From Pseudopontixanthobacter vadosimaris (GTDB taxonomy: Bacteria; Pseudomonadota; Alphaproteobacteria; Sphingomonadales; Sphingomonadaceae), in assembly GCF_012979275.1 (NCBI RefSeq), contig NZ_JABASZ010000043.1, positions 1 through 64,000 on the forward strand: DNA of 64,000 nt. Reading direction: 5' to 3'. Positions within the stretch are counted from its first letter, which is position 1. Every line of letters begins with the position of its first letter. Both the position numbers and the translations under genes were made by a program. Below the pieces are notes generated by a model. That model had not been told where the DNA came from. It saw only the letters and a list, made by a program, of their open reading frames with translations, and did no database searches. Positions 46,824 through 56,771 of this stretch are shown in pieces.

Positions 46824-47615
46824 ATGAGCTGGACTGAAGAACGTATCGCCACGTTGAAGAAATTGTGGGAAGGCGGCAATACCGCCAGCCAGATTGCGGA
46901 AGAACTCGGCGGCGTCAGCCGGAATGCCGTGATCGGCAAGGCGCACCGCCTCGGGCTGAAATCCCGGCCTTCTCCGGTCAAGGCCAATGCGAAGGGTTCT
47001 GCCAAGAGCACTGGCAAATCAGCTGCAAAGGCCGAGTCTGCACCGGCCGAAAAGAAATCGGCGGCGCCCGCGCAATCCGCCAAGGACCAGCCCAGAGACG
47101 TTCCTTCCGCTGCTCGCCCGGCAGAAAATCCGGCGCCTGCCAGCCCTGCGCCTGCTGCGCCGAAAGCTGAGCCTGCGCCGACTGCCAGGCCGGCGGACGA
47201 AAGCGTCAGCCCTGCGGCAGTATCGGGCGAAGCAGCGCGACCTGTTGCCGATCAGCCCGCACCGGCGCGTTCCGGTCAAGGCAAGGTCGTGTCCGTCGGG
47301 CCCGGGGGGTTTCTGCGCCAGGGACCGGGCGATCAGCAGCCGCCCATCCCCCCTGCTCCGCCGCGCCGGCTGGTGCCTGCGCGTCCTGCTCCCGAAATTG
47401 CCGACAAGACCAGCCTGCTCGACCTGTCCGACAAGGTTTGCCGCTGGCCCATGGGTCACCCCGGCGAAGCGGATTTCCATTTCTGCGGAACTGCGGTCAA
47501 TCCCGGCTTCCCTTATTGCGTCGAACATTGCGGCCGCGCCTATCAGGCGCAACTGCCGCGCGGTCAGCGTCGCCCGCCCCCGCCGCTTCCCTTCGGTGGC
47601 CCGCGGGTCCGCTGA
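46824..47615 (+). CDS. gcrA: GcrA-like cell-cycle regulator
   Basis: The 263-residue protein begins with the GcrA helix-turn-helix (MSWTEERIATLKKLWEGG, then VSRNAVIGKAHRLGLKSRP). A long Ala/Pro/Lys-rich linker of about 140 residues follows, and the C-terminus carries the conserved segment VCRWPMGHPGEADFHFCG and VNPGFPYCVEHCGRAY with four Cys and His residues. GcrA binds sigma-70 and activates methylation-dependent promoters (GANTC) in alphaproteobacteria. The linker is longer than in Caulobacter GcrA. ATG 46824 is preceded by GGAACGAG. Confidence 0.92.
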   Translation: MSWTEERIATLKKLWEGGNTASQIAEELGGVSRNAVIGKAHRLGLKSRPSPVKANAKGSAKSTGKSAAKAESAPAEKKSAAPAQSAKDQPRDVPSAARPAENPAPASPAPAAPKAEPAPTARPADESVSPAAVSGEAARPVADQPAPARSGQGKVVSVGPGGFLRQGPGDQQPPIPPAPPRRLVPARPAPEIADKTSLLDLSDKVCRWPMGHPGEADFHFCGTAVNPGFPYCVEHCGRAYQAQLPRGQRRPPPPLPFGGPRVR

Positions 47616-47642
47616 ACCGCCGCTGCCTGCGCCGGCCGTACC

Positions 47643-48500
47643 ATGGTGAGAACATCGCGCGTGTCTGGCGCGTTTTCGGGCGAACAGTCCTGCATGTGTT
47701 CCGCCAGTGGCAGCGACTCTGGCGCCATATTGGCGGCCATGGTCGCGTTCGGTCTTGCGTGTCTCCTGATTTTGCAGGCATGCGCGCCTGATCCGGAATC
47801 CCGCGGGCCTGTGGTCCTTGCGGCGTCCAGCCTGCAGGGATCGCTGGAGGAAGCAGCGGATTTGTGGACAGCGCAGGGGCATGCCCCGCCTGTCCTTTCC
47901 TTCGCATCATCCTCTGCGCTTGCCCGGCAGATCGAGCAGGGCGCGCCTGCCGACCTGTTCATATCCGCCGATATCCTGTGGATGGACAGGCTGGCAGACA
48001 TGCGGCTGCTCGGCGCACCGGGCGCGCGTATCCTCATGGGCAATCGCCTGGTGATCGTAAGGCGCGCGGGCGAGTCTGCTTCCACCCGCAGTCCGCAAGC
48101 TGTGCTGGCGAATCTTGGCGAGAAACGCCTCGCAATGGGCGATCCTGACAGTGTTCCGGCGGGCCGTTATGCCAGGGCCGCGCTGCAGAAGCTGGGGGTC
48201 TGGCCGAGGGTGGAACGATCCGTCGCAAGAGCCGAAAACGTCCGTGCCGCGCTCGCGCTGGTCGAACGCGGAGAGGCCGCGCTGGGCATCGTCTATGCGA
48301 CCGATGCCGCCGCTTCGTCGGCAGTAAGCATCATGGCCGAACTGCCTGCCGACAGCCACCCGCGCATCGCCTATCCCGCTGCCCTGCTGGCGGGATCGAG
48401 CCATCCCGACGCTGCCGCCTTCCTCGACTTTCTGGCGAGCAAGCCGGCCAAGGACATTTTCGCCCGGCATGGCTTCTGCACGGCAGCGCTGCCTTGTTGA
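47643..48500 (+). CDS. modA: Molybdate ABC transporter substrate-binding protein
   Basis: The protein of up to 285 residues matches ModA: VVLAASSLQGSLEEAADLWT, FASSSALARQIEQGAPADLF, SADILWMDRL, GDPDSVPAGRYARAAL and GIVYATDAA, the oxyanion-binding elements of this family. The segment MVAFGLACLLILQAC is a lipoprotein signal, so the real start may be ATG 47739, with Cys as the lipid site; ATG 47643 and 47694 are in frame upstream and none has a clear ribosome site. It binds molybdate (or tungstate) in the periplasm. The gene overlaps modB. Confidence 0.9.
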   Translation: MVRTSRVSGAFSGEQSCMCSASGSDSGAILAAMVAFGLACLLILQACAPDPESRGPVVLAASSLQGSLEEAADLWTAQGHAPPVLSFASSSALARQIEQGAPADLFISADILWMDRLADMRLLGAPGARILMGNRLVIVRRAGESASTRSPQAVLANLGEKRLAMGDPDSVPAGRYARAALQKLGVWPRVERSVARAENVRAALALVERGEAALGIVYATDAAASSAVSIMAELPADSHPRIAYPAALLAGSSHPDAAAFLDFLASKPAKDIFARHGFCTAALPC

Positions 48501-49201
48501 GCGGCGCGGAATGGGAGATCGTCCGGCTGTCGCTGAAGGTCAGCGTGGTTGCGATCCTCGTCACCCTGCCCCTCGCCTATGGCCTGGCATGGGTTCTGGC
48601 CGGACGGGCGTTCCCCGGCCGCGTATTGGTCGACGCGCTGGTCCATCTGCCGCTCGTCCTGCCGCCGGTCGTGACTGGCTGGCTGCTGCTGCTGCTGTTC
48701 GGGAACAATGGTCCCGTAGGCGCATGGATGGGGGAGAACCTGGGGATCGGCTTCGTCTTTCGCTGGACCGGTGCGGCGCTGGCGGCTGCCATCATGGCAT
48801 TGCCGCTGATGGTGCGCGCGATGCGCCTGTCGATCGAAGCGGTGGACCGCCGGCTGGTCGGTGCGGCGCGGACGCTCGGGGCTTCGCGCTGGCGGGCATT
48901 TGCCACCATCACCCTGCCGCTCAGCCTACCGGGCATCGCTGCGGGCACCATGCTCGGCTTCGCCCGTTCGCTGGGCGAGTTCGGTGCCACCATCACCTTT
49001 GCCTCGAATATCCCCGGCGAAACGCGAACCCTGCCGCTGGCGATCTATTCCGCCTTGCAGGTGCCGGGCACGGATGTTGCGGTGGCAAGGCTCGCCATCA
49101 TCTCCATCGTCCTGTCGCTGGTGGCGCTGGTCCTGAGCGAATGGCTGGTGCGCCGCAGCGCGCTGGGCCAGGCGGAGGGCACGCGCCTGCATGCCTTCTG
49201 A
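48494..49201 (+). CDS. modB: Molybdate ABC transporter permease
   Basis: The 235-residue permease has about five membrane helices, starting with VVAILVTLPLAYGLAWVLA, and the inner-membrane EAA loop (GAARTLGASRWRAFATITLP) that touches the ATPase. The frame begins with TTG at 48494 or 48497, overlapping the modA stop; there is no in-frame ATG near it, so translation is coupled to modA. Its stop overlaps the modC start. It forms the channel for molybdate uptake. Confidence 0.9.
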   Translation: MLSGAEWEIVRLSLKVSVVAILVTLPLAYGLAWVLAGRAFPGRVLVDALVHLPLVLPPVVTGWLLLLLFGNNGPVGAWMGENLGIGFVFRWTGAALAAAIMALPLMVRAMRLSIEAVDRRLVGAARTLGASRWRAFATITLPLSLPGIAAGTMLGFARSLGEFGATITFASNIPGETRTLPLAIYSALQVPGTDVAVARLAIISIVLSLVALVLSEWLVRRSALGQAEGTRLHAF

Positions 49202-49832
49202 CCTTGCCTTCGACATCGATTGCCGCCTTCGCGTCGGCGACGGGATACGCCACTACCATATCCGTTCGGGCGCTGCACTGACATCGCTGGTCGGCCCGTC
49301 GGGGGTGGGCAAGACCAGCCTGCTGAACTGCGTCGCGGGGCTGGCGAGAGCGGAAAGCGGCCATGCCATTATCGGCGGGCGGCACCTGTTCGACATGGGG
49401 GAGGGCCTTTTTCTTGGCCCCGAAATGCGCGGTGCCGGTTACGTGTTTCAGGATGCCCGCCTCTTTCCGCATTTGCGGGTGGCGGCCAATCTCGCTTACG
49501 GCGCGAGACGGAAGCGGCTTTCTGGCGGGCCGCAGATGTTGGACGAGACGGCGATCATCGCCCTGCTCGGAATCGGTCACCTGCTCGGCCGCTGGCCCGC
49601 CACATTGTCCGGCGGCGAAATCCGCCGTGTCGCAATCGGGCGCGCCCTGTTCTCGCGCCCGTCCTTTCTCCTGCTCGACGAACCGCTCGTCTCGCTCGAT
49701 CCCGCCCGTGCCGAAGAAATGGCGCAACTGATCATCAGCATACGCGACGAATTGCGCCTGCCGATCCTGCATGTCAGCCACGACCGCGCCGAGGTTGAGC
49801 GTCTGGCGGGAGAAGTGATAGAGATCGCCTGA
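49191..49832 (+). CDS. modC: Molybdate ABC transporter ATP-binding protein (short form)
   Basis: The 213-residue ATPase has Walker A GPSGVGKTS, signature LSGGEIRR, Walker B LLLDEPLVSLDP and the switch His in LHVSHDRAE. It ends soon after the ATPase core, so the C-terminal TOBE/molybdate-sensing domain of ModC is absent; whether this weakens feedback is not known. Start ATG 49191 lies inside the end of modB. Together with modAB it is a compact molybdate importer. Confidence 0.88.
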   Translation: MPSDLAFDIDCRLRVGDGIRHYHIRSGAALTSLVGPSGVGKTSLLNCVAGLARAESGHAIIGGRHLFDMGEGLFLGPEMRGAGYVFQDARLFPHLRVAANLAYGARRKRLSGGPQMLDETAIIALLGIGHLLGRWPATLSGGEIRRVAIGRALFSRPSFLLLDEPLVSLDPARAEEMAQLIISIRDELRLPILHVSHDRAEVERLAGEVIEIA

Positions 49833-49861
49833 CACAGCAAACCACCGAAGGAAGCGACAAT

Positions 49862-50386
49862 ATGCCCCTGTCCCTACACGAAGCCACCGTCCCAAGCTGG
49901 CTGCAGATACTCGGATCGGTCAAGCTGCTGGTGGACAGAGCGGAGGCGCATTGCGCTGACGCGGGACTGGATGCGGCAGACCTGCTCCACGCGCGCCTTG
50001 CCGATGACATGGCCCCCTTCACCTACCAGGTTAAAAGCTGTGCAACCCATTCCGCAGGGGCGCTTGAAGGTGTGCGAAAAGGGGCGTTCTCGCCCGACAT
50101 GACCAGCCCGCCGGACAGTTTCAGCGGCTTGCGCGATGTTCTTGCTGCCGCCGAACAGGCCCTCGAAAAGGTGACGCCGCAGGATCTGGAGGCCATCGCC
50201 GACAAGCCCATGGTATTTTCGATCGGTGAAAAATACCGGCTGGACTTCACGGTGCGCGACTTCCTGCTGAGCTTTTCCAATCCCAACTTCTATTTTCATG
50301 CCACCACCGCTTACGCCATCCTGCGCATGAAGGGGCTGGAGATCGGCAAGCGGGACTATCTGGGCGGGCTGCGTATCCAGACCTGA
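49862..50386 (+). CDS. DUF1993 family protein
   Basis: The 174-residue protein matches DUF1993: MPLSLHEATVPSWLQILGSV, ADDMAPFTYQVKSCATHSAG, and LSFSNPNFYFHATTAYAILR with paired His residues of a DinB-like four-helix fold that could bind a metal. ATG 49862 has GGAAG upstream. Function unknown. It follows modC by 29 bases and may be co-transcribed, though a shared function is not evident. Confidence 0.82.
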   Translation: MPLSLHEATVPSWLQILGSVKLLVDRAEAHCADAGLDAADLLHARLADDMAPFTYQVKSCATHSAGALEGVRKGAFSPDMTSPPDSFSGLRDVLAAAEQALEKVTPQDLEAIADKPMVFSIGEKYRLDFTVRDFLLSFSNPNFYFHATTAYAILRMKGLEIGKRDYLGGLRIQT

Positions 50387-50404
50387 ATTTCGGGTCGATT
50401 TAAC

Positions 50405-51088
50405 CTAGTCGGGGCGGCGGGCGAACCAGATCGTGTGGCGCGGCCCCTTATTGTTGGGCCTTGCGCGCACATAGCGTTCTTCGACCAGGAACTTCGCGTC
50501 TTTCAGCCGCCGGACGAATGCCGGGTCAGGCGCTGCCGACCATACCGCCAGCAAGCCGCCCGGCCGGAGGGCTTCACGTGCAAGCGCCAGCCCGGTGCGT
50601 GAATAGATGCGGTTGTTTTCCTTCCGCACCAGGCCGTCAGGGCCGTTGTCGACATCGAGCAGGATCGCATCATAGGCGCTGCTGAAGCCGTCTGCTGCAT
50701 CGCCGATCACGTCGGCCACATCCGAAAATTCGAGCTTGAGGCGCTTGTCGTCGAGGCTGTCGCCCGTCAGCGACGCCATCGGCCCCCGCGCCCATTCGAC
50801 GATCTCGGGCGCGATTTCGGCTACGACCACTTTCGCATCGGCGGGCAGCCCGCCGAGAGCGGCGCGCAGGGTGAAGCCCATGCCGTAGCCGCCGATGAGG
50901 ACATGCGGCGCCTTCGCTGACAATCGCTCCAGCGTCAGCAGGGCAAGCTGTTCCTCCGAAAATTGCATCCGGCTGCTCATCAATTCGTCGCGGCCCACCA
51001 TGATGATGAAATCGCGGCCATGGGTAACCAGTTGCAACTCCTCCCCGCCGGGGATTTGCGCGGTGGCGATGGTTTCGCGGGGTAGCAT
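50405..51088 (-). CDS. Spermidine-synthase-like methyltransferase fold protein
   Basis: The 227-residue protein has the spermidine synthase Rossmann core: VLIGGYGMGFTLRAAL (glycine-rich motif I), VVVAEIAPEIVEWAR (acidic motif II), YDAILLDVDNGPDGLV (motif with Asp pair) and LRPGGLLAVWSAAPDPA. The catalytic Asp pattern for aminopropyl transfer is not obvious; the protein may use SAM or another nucleoside. Convergent with the DUF1993 gene and downstream of the pnp terminator, so probably separately transcribed. Confidence 0.8.
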   Translation of the reverse strand: MLPRETIATAQIPGGEELQLVTHGRDFIIMVGRDELMSSRMQFSEEQLALLTLERLSAKAPHVLIGGYGMGFTLRAALGGLPADAKVVVAEIAPEIVEWARGPMASLTGDSLDDKRLKLEFSDVADVIGDAADGFSSAYDAILLDVDNGPDGLVRKENNRIYSRTGLALAREALRPGGLLAVWSAAPDPAFVRRLKDAKFLVEERYVRARPNNKGPRHTIWFARRPD

Positions 51089-51116
51089 CGCTGAATCCTT
51101 TGCGTTCGGGTGGCAA

Positions 51117-51152
51117 GAAAAGGGGCCGCGCAGGTCATCCCTGCGCGGCCCC
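51117..51152 (-). terminator. Rho-independent terminator of the pnp operon
   Basis: GGGGCCGCGCAG (51122-51133) pairs with CTGCGCGGCCCC (51141-51152). On the minus strand four T residues (51121-51118) follow the stem. It lies just after the pnp stop. Confidence 0.85.
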
Positions 51153-51174
51153 CTTCGGTCAATGGCTGATTGGC

Positions 51175-53547
51175 TCAGTCGTCTTTCAGAAAGTCGGGCA
51201 GGTGGTCGGGGTTGCCGCCTTCCGTCCGCGCGCCACCCTGATTACCGCCGTCCTGATTGCCGCCGCCTTGATTGTTATCCCGGTTGCCGCCTTCGCGCCG
51301 GGGACCACGGCCGCCGCCGCCGCGATTGCCGCCGCGGTCATTCCCGCCGCCGCGGGGACCACGACGGTCGCCGCCGCGGTCACCCCGGTCGCCACGATCG
51401 CCGCGCGGTTCACGCGGTTCGCGGGCCGGACGGGTGTCTTCAAGTTCCTCGCCGGTTTCCTGGTCGACCACGCGCATGGACAGGCGCACCTTGCCCCGCT
51501 GGTCGATCTCGAGAACCTTGACCTTCACTTCCTGCCCTTCGGACACGACGTCGGTCGGCTTCTCGACACGCTCGTTCTTCATTTCGGACACGTGGACGAG
51601 ACCGTCCTTGCCGCCCATGAAGTTCACGAATGCGCCGAAATCGACGATATTGACCACCTTGCCGGTGTAGACCTTGCCCACTTCGGCTTCCTCGACGATT
51701 CCTTCGATCCAGCGGCGCGCCGCTTCGATCTGGCTGGCGTCGGACGAGCTGATCTTGATCACGCCTTCGTCATCGATATCCACCTTTGCGCCGGTTTCCG
51801 CCACGATCTCGCGGATGACCTTGCCGCCTGTGCCGATAATGTCGCGGATCTTCGACTTGTCGATCTGCATCGTCTCGATACGCGGAGCATGTTCGCTGAC
51901 ACTGGTACGGGCGGTGCCCAGCGCCTTGGTCATCTCGCCCAGGATATGGGCGCGGCCGGCTTTCGCCTGATCCAGCGCCTTCGTCATGATCTCGCGCGTG
52001 ATGCCCGCGACCTTGATGTCCATCTGCAGGCTGGTGATGCCTTCGCTGGTGCCGGCCACCTTGAAGTCCATGTCGCCGAGGTGATCTTCATCGCCCAGGA
52101 TGTCGGACAGGACGGTGAAATCGTCGCCTTCGAGGATCAGGCCCATTGCGATGCCCGATACCGGGCGTTCGATCGGTACGCCTGCATCCATCATCGACAG
52201 GCAGCCACCGCAGACCGTCGCCATCGAGGACGAGCCGTTGCTCTCCGTGATGTCGGACAGGATGCGGATGGTGTAGGGGAAATCCTCATGGCTTGGCAAA
52301 ACGGGGTTCAGCGCGCGCCATGCCAGCTTGCCATGTCCCGTCTCGCGGCGGCTGGTGAAGCCGAAACGGCCCACTTCGCCAACCGAGTACGGCGGGAAAT
52401 TATAGTGCAGCATGAAGGGTGAATAGCTGAGGCCCTCCAGCCCGTCGATCATCTGCTCGGCATCCTTGGTGCCCAGCGTGGTGGTGCAGATCGCCTGCGT
52501 CTCACCGCGCGTGAACAGGGCCGAACCATGCGTGCGCGGCAGCAGGCCGACCATCGCCTCGATAGGGCGGATCTCGTCGGTCTTGCGGCCGTCGATGCGC
52601 TGGCCATCCTTCAGGATCGACTTGCGGACGATGTCGCTTTCCAGCTTCTTCACCAGCTTCAGCTTGCCGAGATATTCGGCGGGATCGCTGTGATCGAGGC
52701 TCTCGTAATGATTGCGCGCCTTTTCGCGGGCGGCATTCACGGCATCCTGGCGCTGCTGCTTGTCGGTCGTGCGATAAGCCGCCTGGAGGTCGGAACCGAT
52801 AAGGCCGCGCAGTTCGTCCAGCGTGGCGGATTTATCTTCGACCTTCGCGAGTTCCCATGGCTCCTTGGCGGCCTGCTCGGCCAGATCGATGATCGCGCCG
52901 ATGACCTTGCGGCTTTCCTCATGCGCGAACATGACGGCGCCGAGCATGTCTTCCTCGGACAGTTCCTTCGCTTCGGATTCCACCATCATCACCGCGTCCT
53001 GCGTGGCGGCGACGACCAGGTCGAGACGGCCTTCCTTGCATTCGGAAAGGCTGGGGTTGAGCTGATATTCGCCATCGCGGAAACCGACGCGTGCTGCGCC
53101 GATCGGGCCCATGAAGGGCACGCCCGAAATGGTCAGCGCGGCGCTGGCAGCGACCATCGCCAGAATATCGGGCTCGGTCTCACCATCATAGGACAGGACC
53201 TGGCAGATCACGTTGATCTCGTTGTAGAACCCTTCGGGGAACAACGGGCGCACCGGACGGTCGATCAGGCGGCTGGTCAGCGTTTCCTTTTCGGTCGCGC
53301 GGCCTTCACGCTTGAAGAAGCCGCCCGGAATGCGTCCGGCGGCGGAGAATTTTTCCTGGTAATGCACGGTAAGGGGGAAGAAATCCTGCCCTTCCTTCAC
53401 GCTCCTGGCGGCCGTCACGGCGCACAGCACCACGGTTTCGCCATAGGTCGCCAGCACGGCGCCATCGGCCTGGCGCGCGATGCGGCCGGTTTCGAGCGTG
53501 AGCGTCTTGCCGCCCCATTGGGTGGTTACGGTCTTGGTATCGAACAT
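51175..53547 (-). CDS. pnp: Polynucleotide phosphorylase
   Basis: The 790-residue phosphorolytic exoribonuclease contains two RNase PH domains ([12 protein letters not shown] in the first; [17 protein letters not shown] in the second), a KH domain ([20 protein letters not shown]) and an S1 domain ([20 protein letters not shown]). The last 90 residues are a Gly/Arg/Asn-rich tail with RGG-like repeats, longer than in E. coli and common in alphaproteobacteria, likely RNA-binding or degradosome-associated. ATG 53547 begins the conserved [15 protein letters not shown]. It is 213 bases after rpsO, whose terminator lies between. Confidence 0.97.
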   Translation of the reverse strand: MFDTKTVTTQWGGKTLTLETGRIARQADGAVLATYGETVVLCAVTAARSVKEGQDFFPLTVHYQEKFSAAGRIPGGFFKREGRATEKETLTSRLIDRPVRPLFPEGFYNEINVICQVLSYDGETEPDILAMVAASAALTISGVPFMGPIGAARVGFRDGEYQLNPSLSECKEGRLDLVVAATQDAVMMVESEAKELSEEDMLGAVMFAHEESRKVIGAIIDLAEQAAKEPWELAKVEDKSATLDELRGLIGSDLQAAYRTTDKQQRQDAVNAAREKARNHYESLDHSDPAEYLGKLKLVKKLESDIVRKSILKDGQRIDGRKTDEIRPIEAMVGLLPRTHGSALFTRGETQAICTTTLGTKDAEQMIDGLEGLSYSPFMLHYNFPPYSVGEVGRFGFTSRRETGHGKLAWRALNPVLPSHEDFPYTIRILSDITESNGSSSMATVCGGCLSMMDAGVPIERPVSGIAMGLILEGDDFTVLSDILGDEDHLGDMDFKVAGTSEGITSLQMDIKVAGITREIMTKALDQAKAGRAHILGEMTKALGTARTSVSEHAPRIETMQIDKSKIRDIIGTGGKVIREIVAETGAKVDIDDEGVIKISSSDASQIEAARRWIEGIVEEAEVGKVYTGKVVNIVDFGAFVNFMGGKDGLVHVSEMKNERVEKPTDVVSEGQEVKVKVLEIDQRGKVRLSMRVVDQETGEELEDTRPAREPREPRGDRGDRGDRGGDRRGPRGGGNDRGGNRGGGGRGPRREGGNRDNNQGGGNQDGGNQGGARTEGGNPDHLPDFLKDD

Positions 53548-53715
53548 CTGTTATCCTTGCTGAACCCGCCCGCCAGATTGCACGCGGGGCCTGTAGTTCC
53601 GGGCAGTTCCGTCCCGGTCCGGTGCGGGGCCTTGATCCGCCCCAAGGCCCCCGTGCCGAATGCAAGGGATGCCCGTTCACAGGCGCCTGCGGTGTTCTGC
53701 CAGCGCCTTCATGCG

Positions 53716-53745
53716 AAAAAGGCGGCTCCGTCTTCAGGAGCCGCC
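53716..53745 (-). terminator. Rho-independent terminator after rpsO
   Basis: GGCGGCTCC (53721-53729) pairs with GGAGCCGCC (53737-53745), and on the minus strand a run of five T residues (53720-53716) follows. Reading into pnp may be partly attenuated here. Confidence 0.85.
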
Positions 53746-53760
53746 TCATCCGCGAAACTC

Positions 53761-54030
53761 TTATTTGCGCAGACCCAGTTTCTGGATCAGGCTGTTGTAG
53801 CGCGCCACATCCACCTTCTTGAGATAGGCGAGGAGGCTGCGCCGCTTGTTGACCATCATCAGGAGACCGCGGCGGGAATGATTGTCCTTGTGGTTCTTCT
53901 GGAAATGGTCGGTCAGGTTGCGGATACGTTCGGTCAGGATGGCGACCTGGACTTCGGGAGAGCCGGTATCACCGTCGCTCTGCGCGTGTTCCCTGATCAC
54001 TTCCTGCTTTTTTTCTGCGGTAATCGTCAA
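53761..54030 (-). CDS. rpsO: 30S ribosomal protein S15
   Basis: The 89-residue protein is S15: [60 protein letters not shown] and [20 protein letters not shown]. It binds 16S rRNA in the central domain. The start is TTG at 54030, overlapping the truB stop (TTGA), so it is translated by coupling. Confidence 0.97.
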   Translation of the reverse strand: MTITAEKKQEVIREHAQSDGDTGSPEVQVAILTERIRNLTDHFQKNHKDNHSRRGLLMMVNKRRSLLAYLKKVDVARYNSLIQKLGLRK

Positions 54031-55043
54031 CTGTCATGCTCCGCGACATCGGGTAGGTTGAAACCCCTGACGACTTTCGCCGACCCGGCGGAAACATCCA
54101 TCAGCGCAACCGGCACATCGCCAAGTTTCGCCAGAACGATCCCGTCGTCATGGGGCAGTCCGTGAAGAACGCGGCCCTGGCGGACCGCTTCTGCCTGTTC
54201 GGACGTGAGGGGAAGAGCCGGGATGTCGTCCAGCCCTGCCTCGATCGGCAGAATTACGTCTTCTAGCGGTGCGCCCTTGCCCAGATCGTTCAATTTGTCC
54301 AGCGAAATCGCGGTGGCATCCTCAAACGGTCCTGCGCGGCTGCGGCGCAGATAGGTGACGTGGCCGACCGTGCCGAGCGCATGGGCGATGTCGCGCGCCA
54401 GGGACCTGATATAGGTGCCCTTGCTCACATTTGCCACCAGCGTGATGCTGTCGGCAAGTTCCAGGGGAGCGGAAGGGTCGTAGGGATCGGGGCGGCCGGC
54501 AGTGGTGGCAAAGGTCGATTCGACGCGGTCATCCCGTTCGCCGCCTGCCAGTTCAAGGCTGTGGATGGTGACGCGGCGAGAGGTCATGGTCACCTCTTCC
54601 CCCGCCCTCGCCCGGTCGTAGGCGCGGCGGCCGTCGACCATCAGCGCCGAATATTTCGGCGGCACCTGTTCGATCTCGCCGGTGAAATGCGGCAGGATGC
54701 CCGCGATGGCGGCGATGGGCGGACGGCGACCTGTGCTTCGCGTCACCTCGCCCTCGGCATCCAGCGTGTCGGTTTCCGTGCCGAATTGCAGGGTGAAGAC
54801 ATAGGTCTTGCTGGCATCGAGCATCCGCCCGGCGAGCTTGGTCGCTTCGCCCAGCGCAATGGGCAGCAACCCTTCGGCCAGCGGGTCCAGCGTGCCGCCA
54901 TGCCCGACCTTGGTCCTTGCGTAACCGGCCTCGCGCAGATTGCGTTTCACTGCACCCACGGCCTGGGTTGAGCCAAGACCCGGCGGTTTGTCCAGGATGA
55001 TCCAGCCCGATGGCGGCACGCTCTTGTCCATGGTTCGGCTCAT
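54027..55043 (-). CDS. truB: tRNA pseudouridine-55 synthase
   Basis: The 338-residue enzyme modifies U55 of tRNAs. Motifs: [40 protein letters not shown] with the catalytic Asp, [15 protein letters not shown], and [23 protein letters not shown] 55043 overlaps the stop of the M50 protease gene (ATGA). The C-terminal region from about residue 250 is PUA-like. Confidence 0.95.
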   Translation of the reverse strand: MSRTMDKSVPPSGWIILDKPPGLGSTQAVGAVKRNLREAGYARTKVGHGGTLDPLAEGLLPIALGEATKLAGRMLDASKTYVFTLQFGTETDTLDAEGEVTRSTGRRPPIAAIAGILPHFTGEIEQVPPKYSALMVDGRRAYDRARAGEEVTMTSRRVTIHSLELAGGERDDRVESTFATTAGRPDPYDPSAPLELADSITLVANVSKGTYIRSLARDIAHALGTVGHVTYLRRSRAGPFEDATAISLDKLNDLGKGAPLEDVILPIEAGLDDIPALPLTSEQAEAVRQGRVLHGLPHDDGIVLAKLGDVPVALMDVSAGSAKVVRGFNLPDVAEHDS

Positions 55044-55723
55044 CCGCCGGCGATCGCGATCGAAAGGTTTAGATATTTCTCCTGCAACCACTCCACCGGC
55101 GGCAGGACGACCGCCTCGATCACGCCGCTGTCGGGGAAGATCCAGGTGATGGCGATCAGTCCGATGAACAGCACCATGCCCAAGGGGCGCAGCCGCTCAT
55201 AAGCCCGCGCCGCAGAAGGCGGCAGCAGTCCTTCGAGAATGTGCGAACCATCGAAGGGGGGGATCGGCAACAAGTTGAACAGCGCGAGAAAGATGTTGAT
55301 GAGGATGAAATAGCGCAGGCCCTCGAACAGCCCGCCCGCAAAACCTTCCGGCGGGGCGGTCAGCGATCCGGCAAACAGGCCCAGCGCCACCGCCCCGACA
55401 GCTGCGAGCAGGAAATTGGTGGCAGGCCCGGCGAAGGCCACCGCCATCATGCCGAAGCGCGGATTGTCGAGCCGGTGTTTCATCACCGGCACCGGTTTCG
55501 CCCAGCCGAAGATCGGCCCCCCGACCACGGCCAGGAAGCCCGGCACCAGCAGCGTGCCGACCGGATCGACATGGCGCAGCGGGTTGAGGCTGAGCCTGCG
55601 CTGTTCCTTCGCGGTCGGATCGCCGAGCGACAGTGCCGCCCAGCCATGCGCGACCTCGTGAAAGACGATGGCGACGATAAGGCACGGTATCAGGATCGCG
55701 GCGAGAATGAGGGTTTCTGTCAT
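55040..55723 (-). CDS. M50 site-2-type membrane metalloprotease
   Basis: The 227-residue protein has the zinc motif HEVAH (IVAIVFHEVAHGWAALSLGD), the second motif NLLPIPPFDGSHIL with the Asp ligand, and several membrane helices. It lacks a PDZ domain, so it is the small M50B type, not RseP proper; substrates are membrane proteins but unidentified. It lies between tdk and truB within the translation operon, translationally coupled to truB. Confidence 0.9.
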   Translation of the reverse strand: MTETLILAAILIPCLIVAIVFHEVAHGWAALSLGDPTAKEQRRLSLNPLRHVDPVGTLLVPGFLAVVGGPIFGWAKPVPVMKHRLDNPRFGMMAVAFAGPATNFLLAAVGAVALGLFAGSLTAPPEGFAGGLFEGLRYFILINIFLALFNLLPIPPFDGSHILEGLLPPSAARAYERLRPLGMVLFIGLIAITWIFPDSGVIEAVVLPPVEWLQEKYLNLSIAIAGG

Positions 55724-55741
55724 GGCGGTCAGATAGGGGGC

Positions 55742-56326
55742 TCAGCCCTGACGCGCCAGCGCGGCGGTGAAATGGCGGCGGCACAGGGCGACGTAGCGAT
55801 CATTGCCGCCGATTTCCGTCTGTGCGCCTTCCGCCACCGCGCCGCCGCTTTCGTCCACCCGCAAATTCATGGTGGCCTTGCGTCCGCAATGGCAAACCGC
55901 CTTCAGTTCGGTCAAGGCATCGGCAATGCCGAGCAGAACGGCGGACCCAGGAAACAATTCGCCGCGAAAATCGGTGCGCAGGCCATAGCAGAGCACGGGT
56001 ATGTCGGCATCGTCCGCCAGACGCGCGCATTGCCAGACCTGCGCGGCGGTGAGGAACTGCGCTTCGTCCACCAGCACGCAGGCGAGTGGCTGCCTGGCGT
56101 GATGTGCGCAGACTGCGTCCCACAGATCGGTTTGCGCGGTGAAGCGGTGCGCATCCGCCCCCAGCCCGATGCGGCTTTCGATGGCGCGTTCGCCCCCGCG
56201 AACATCCAGCGCGGCGGTCCACAGCATGGTGGCCATGCCGCGTTCGCGATAGTTAAAATCGGCTTGCAGAAGCGTCGTCGACTTGCCGGCATTCATGCTG
56301 GAATAATAGAAATACAGCTTGGCCAC
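55742..56326 (-). CDS. tdk: Thymidine kinase
   Basis: The 194-residue type II thymidine kinase shows the P-loop YYSSMNAGKSTTLLQ, the LVDEAQFLTAAQ motif with catalytic Glu, and C-terminal zinc Cys residues (VCHCGRKATMN, CRRHF). It phosphorylates thymidine for salvage. The start is GTG at 56326. It lies nine bases after rbfA, which is unusual within a ribosome/RNA operon but common in alphaproteobacteria. Confidence 0.95.
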   Translation of the reverse strand: MAKLYFYYSSMNAGKSTTLLQADFNYRERGMATMLWTAALDVRGGERAIESRIGLGADAHRFTAQTDLWDAVCAHHARQPLACVLVDEAQFLTAAQVWQCARLADDADIPVLCYGLRTDFRGELFPGSAVLLGIADALTELKAVCHCGRKATMNLRVDESGGAVAEGAQTEIGGNDRYVALCRRHFTAALARQG

Positions 56327-56335
56327 GACTGGTGC

Positions 56336-56770
56336 TCAGGCGGCTCCGCCAGCGGTATCATCCCCGGTATCGTTCTCGGCATCGTCCAGGTCACGGGCAA
56401 CTTTCGGGTCGGACAACAGTTGCTCGATGCGGCTGGCCTCGTCGAAGCTTTCGTCCGCGCGGAAGGACAGGCGCGGCGCATATTTCAGGCCCAGACGCTT
56501 GGCCACCTCGCGCTGAAAGAATGCCGTATTGGCCCGCAGCGCCTTCAGCACCACGGCCTCGTCCTCGCCCAGCAGCGGCTTAACATAGGCCTTCGCATTG
56601 CGCAGATCGGGCGACATGCGGACCTCGGTCACGCTGACGGTGGTCGCGCTCAGCACAGGATCGTGCACCTCCTGCCGGGTGAGCAGTTCGGAAAGGACGT
56701 GGCGCACCCTTTCGCCCACTTTCAGCACGCGAACCGATTGCTGTTCGGGGGTGGATTGTTGCCTCGCCAT
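56336..56770 (-). CDS. rbfA: Ribosome-binding factor A
   Basis: The 144-residue KH-like protein shows [55 protein letters not shown] and [20 protein letters not shown], the RbfA signature. It assists 16S processing and 30S maturation in the cold. It follows a DUF1697 gene and precedes tdk. Confidence 0.95.
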   Translation of the reverse strand: MARQQSTPEQQSVRVLKVGERVRHVLSELLTRQEVHDPVLSATTVSVTEVRMSPDLRNAKAYVKPLLGEDEAVVLKALRANTAFFQREVAKRLGLKYAPRLSFRADESFDEASRIEQLLSDPKVARDLDDAENDTGDDTAGGAA

Positions 56771-56771
56771 C

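Noticed and set aside
51180-51450. Repetitive GC-rich stretch near the end of pnp
   Set aside because: It encodes the Gly/Arg-rich RGG-like tail of polynucleotide phosphorylase, not a repeat array.
52528-54165. 545-residue plus-strand frame over pnp and rpsO
   Set aside because: Antisense shadow of well conserved genes.
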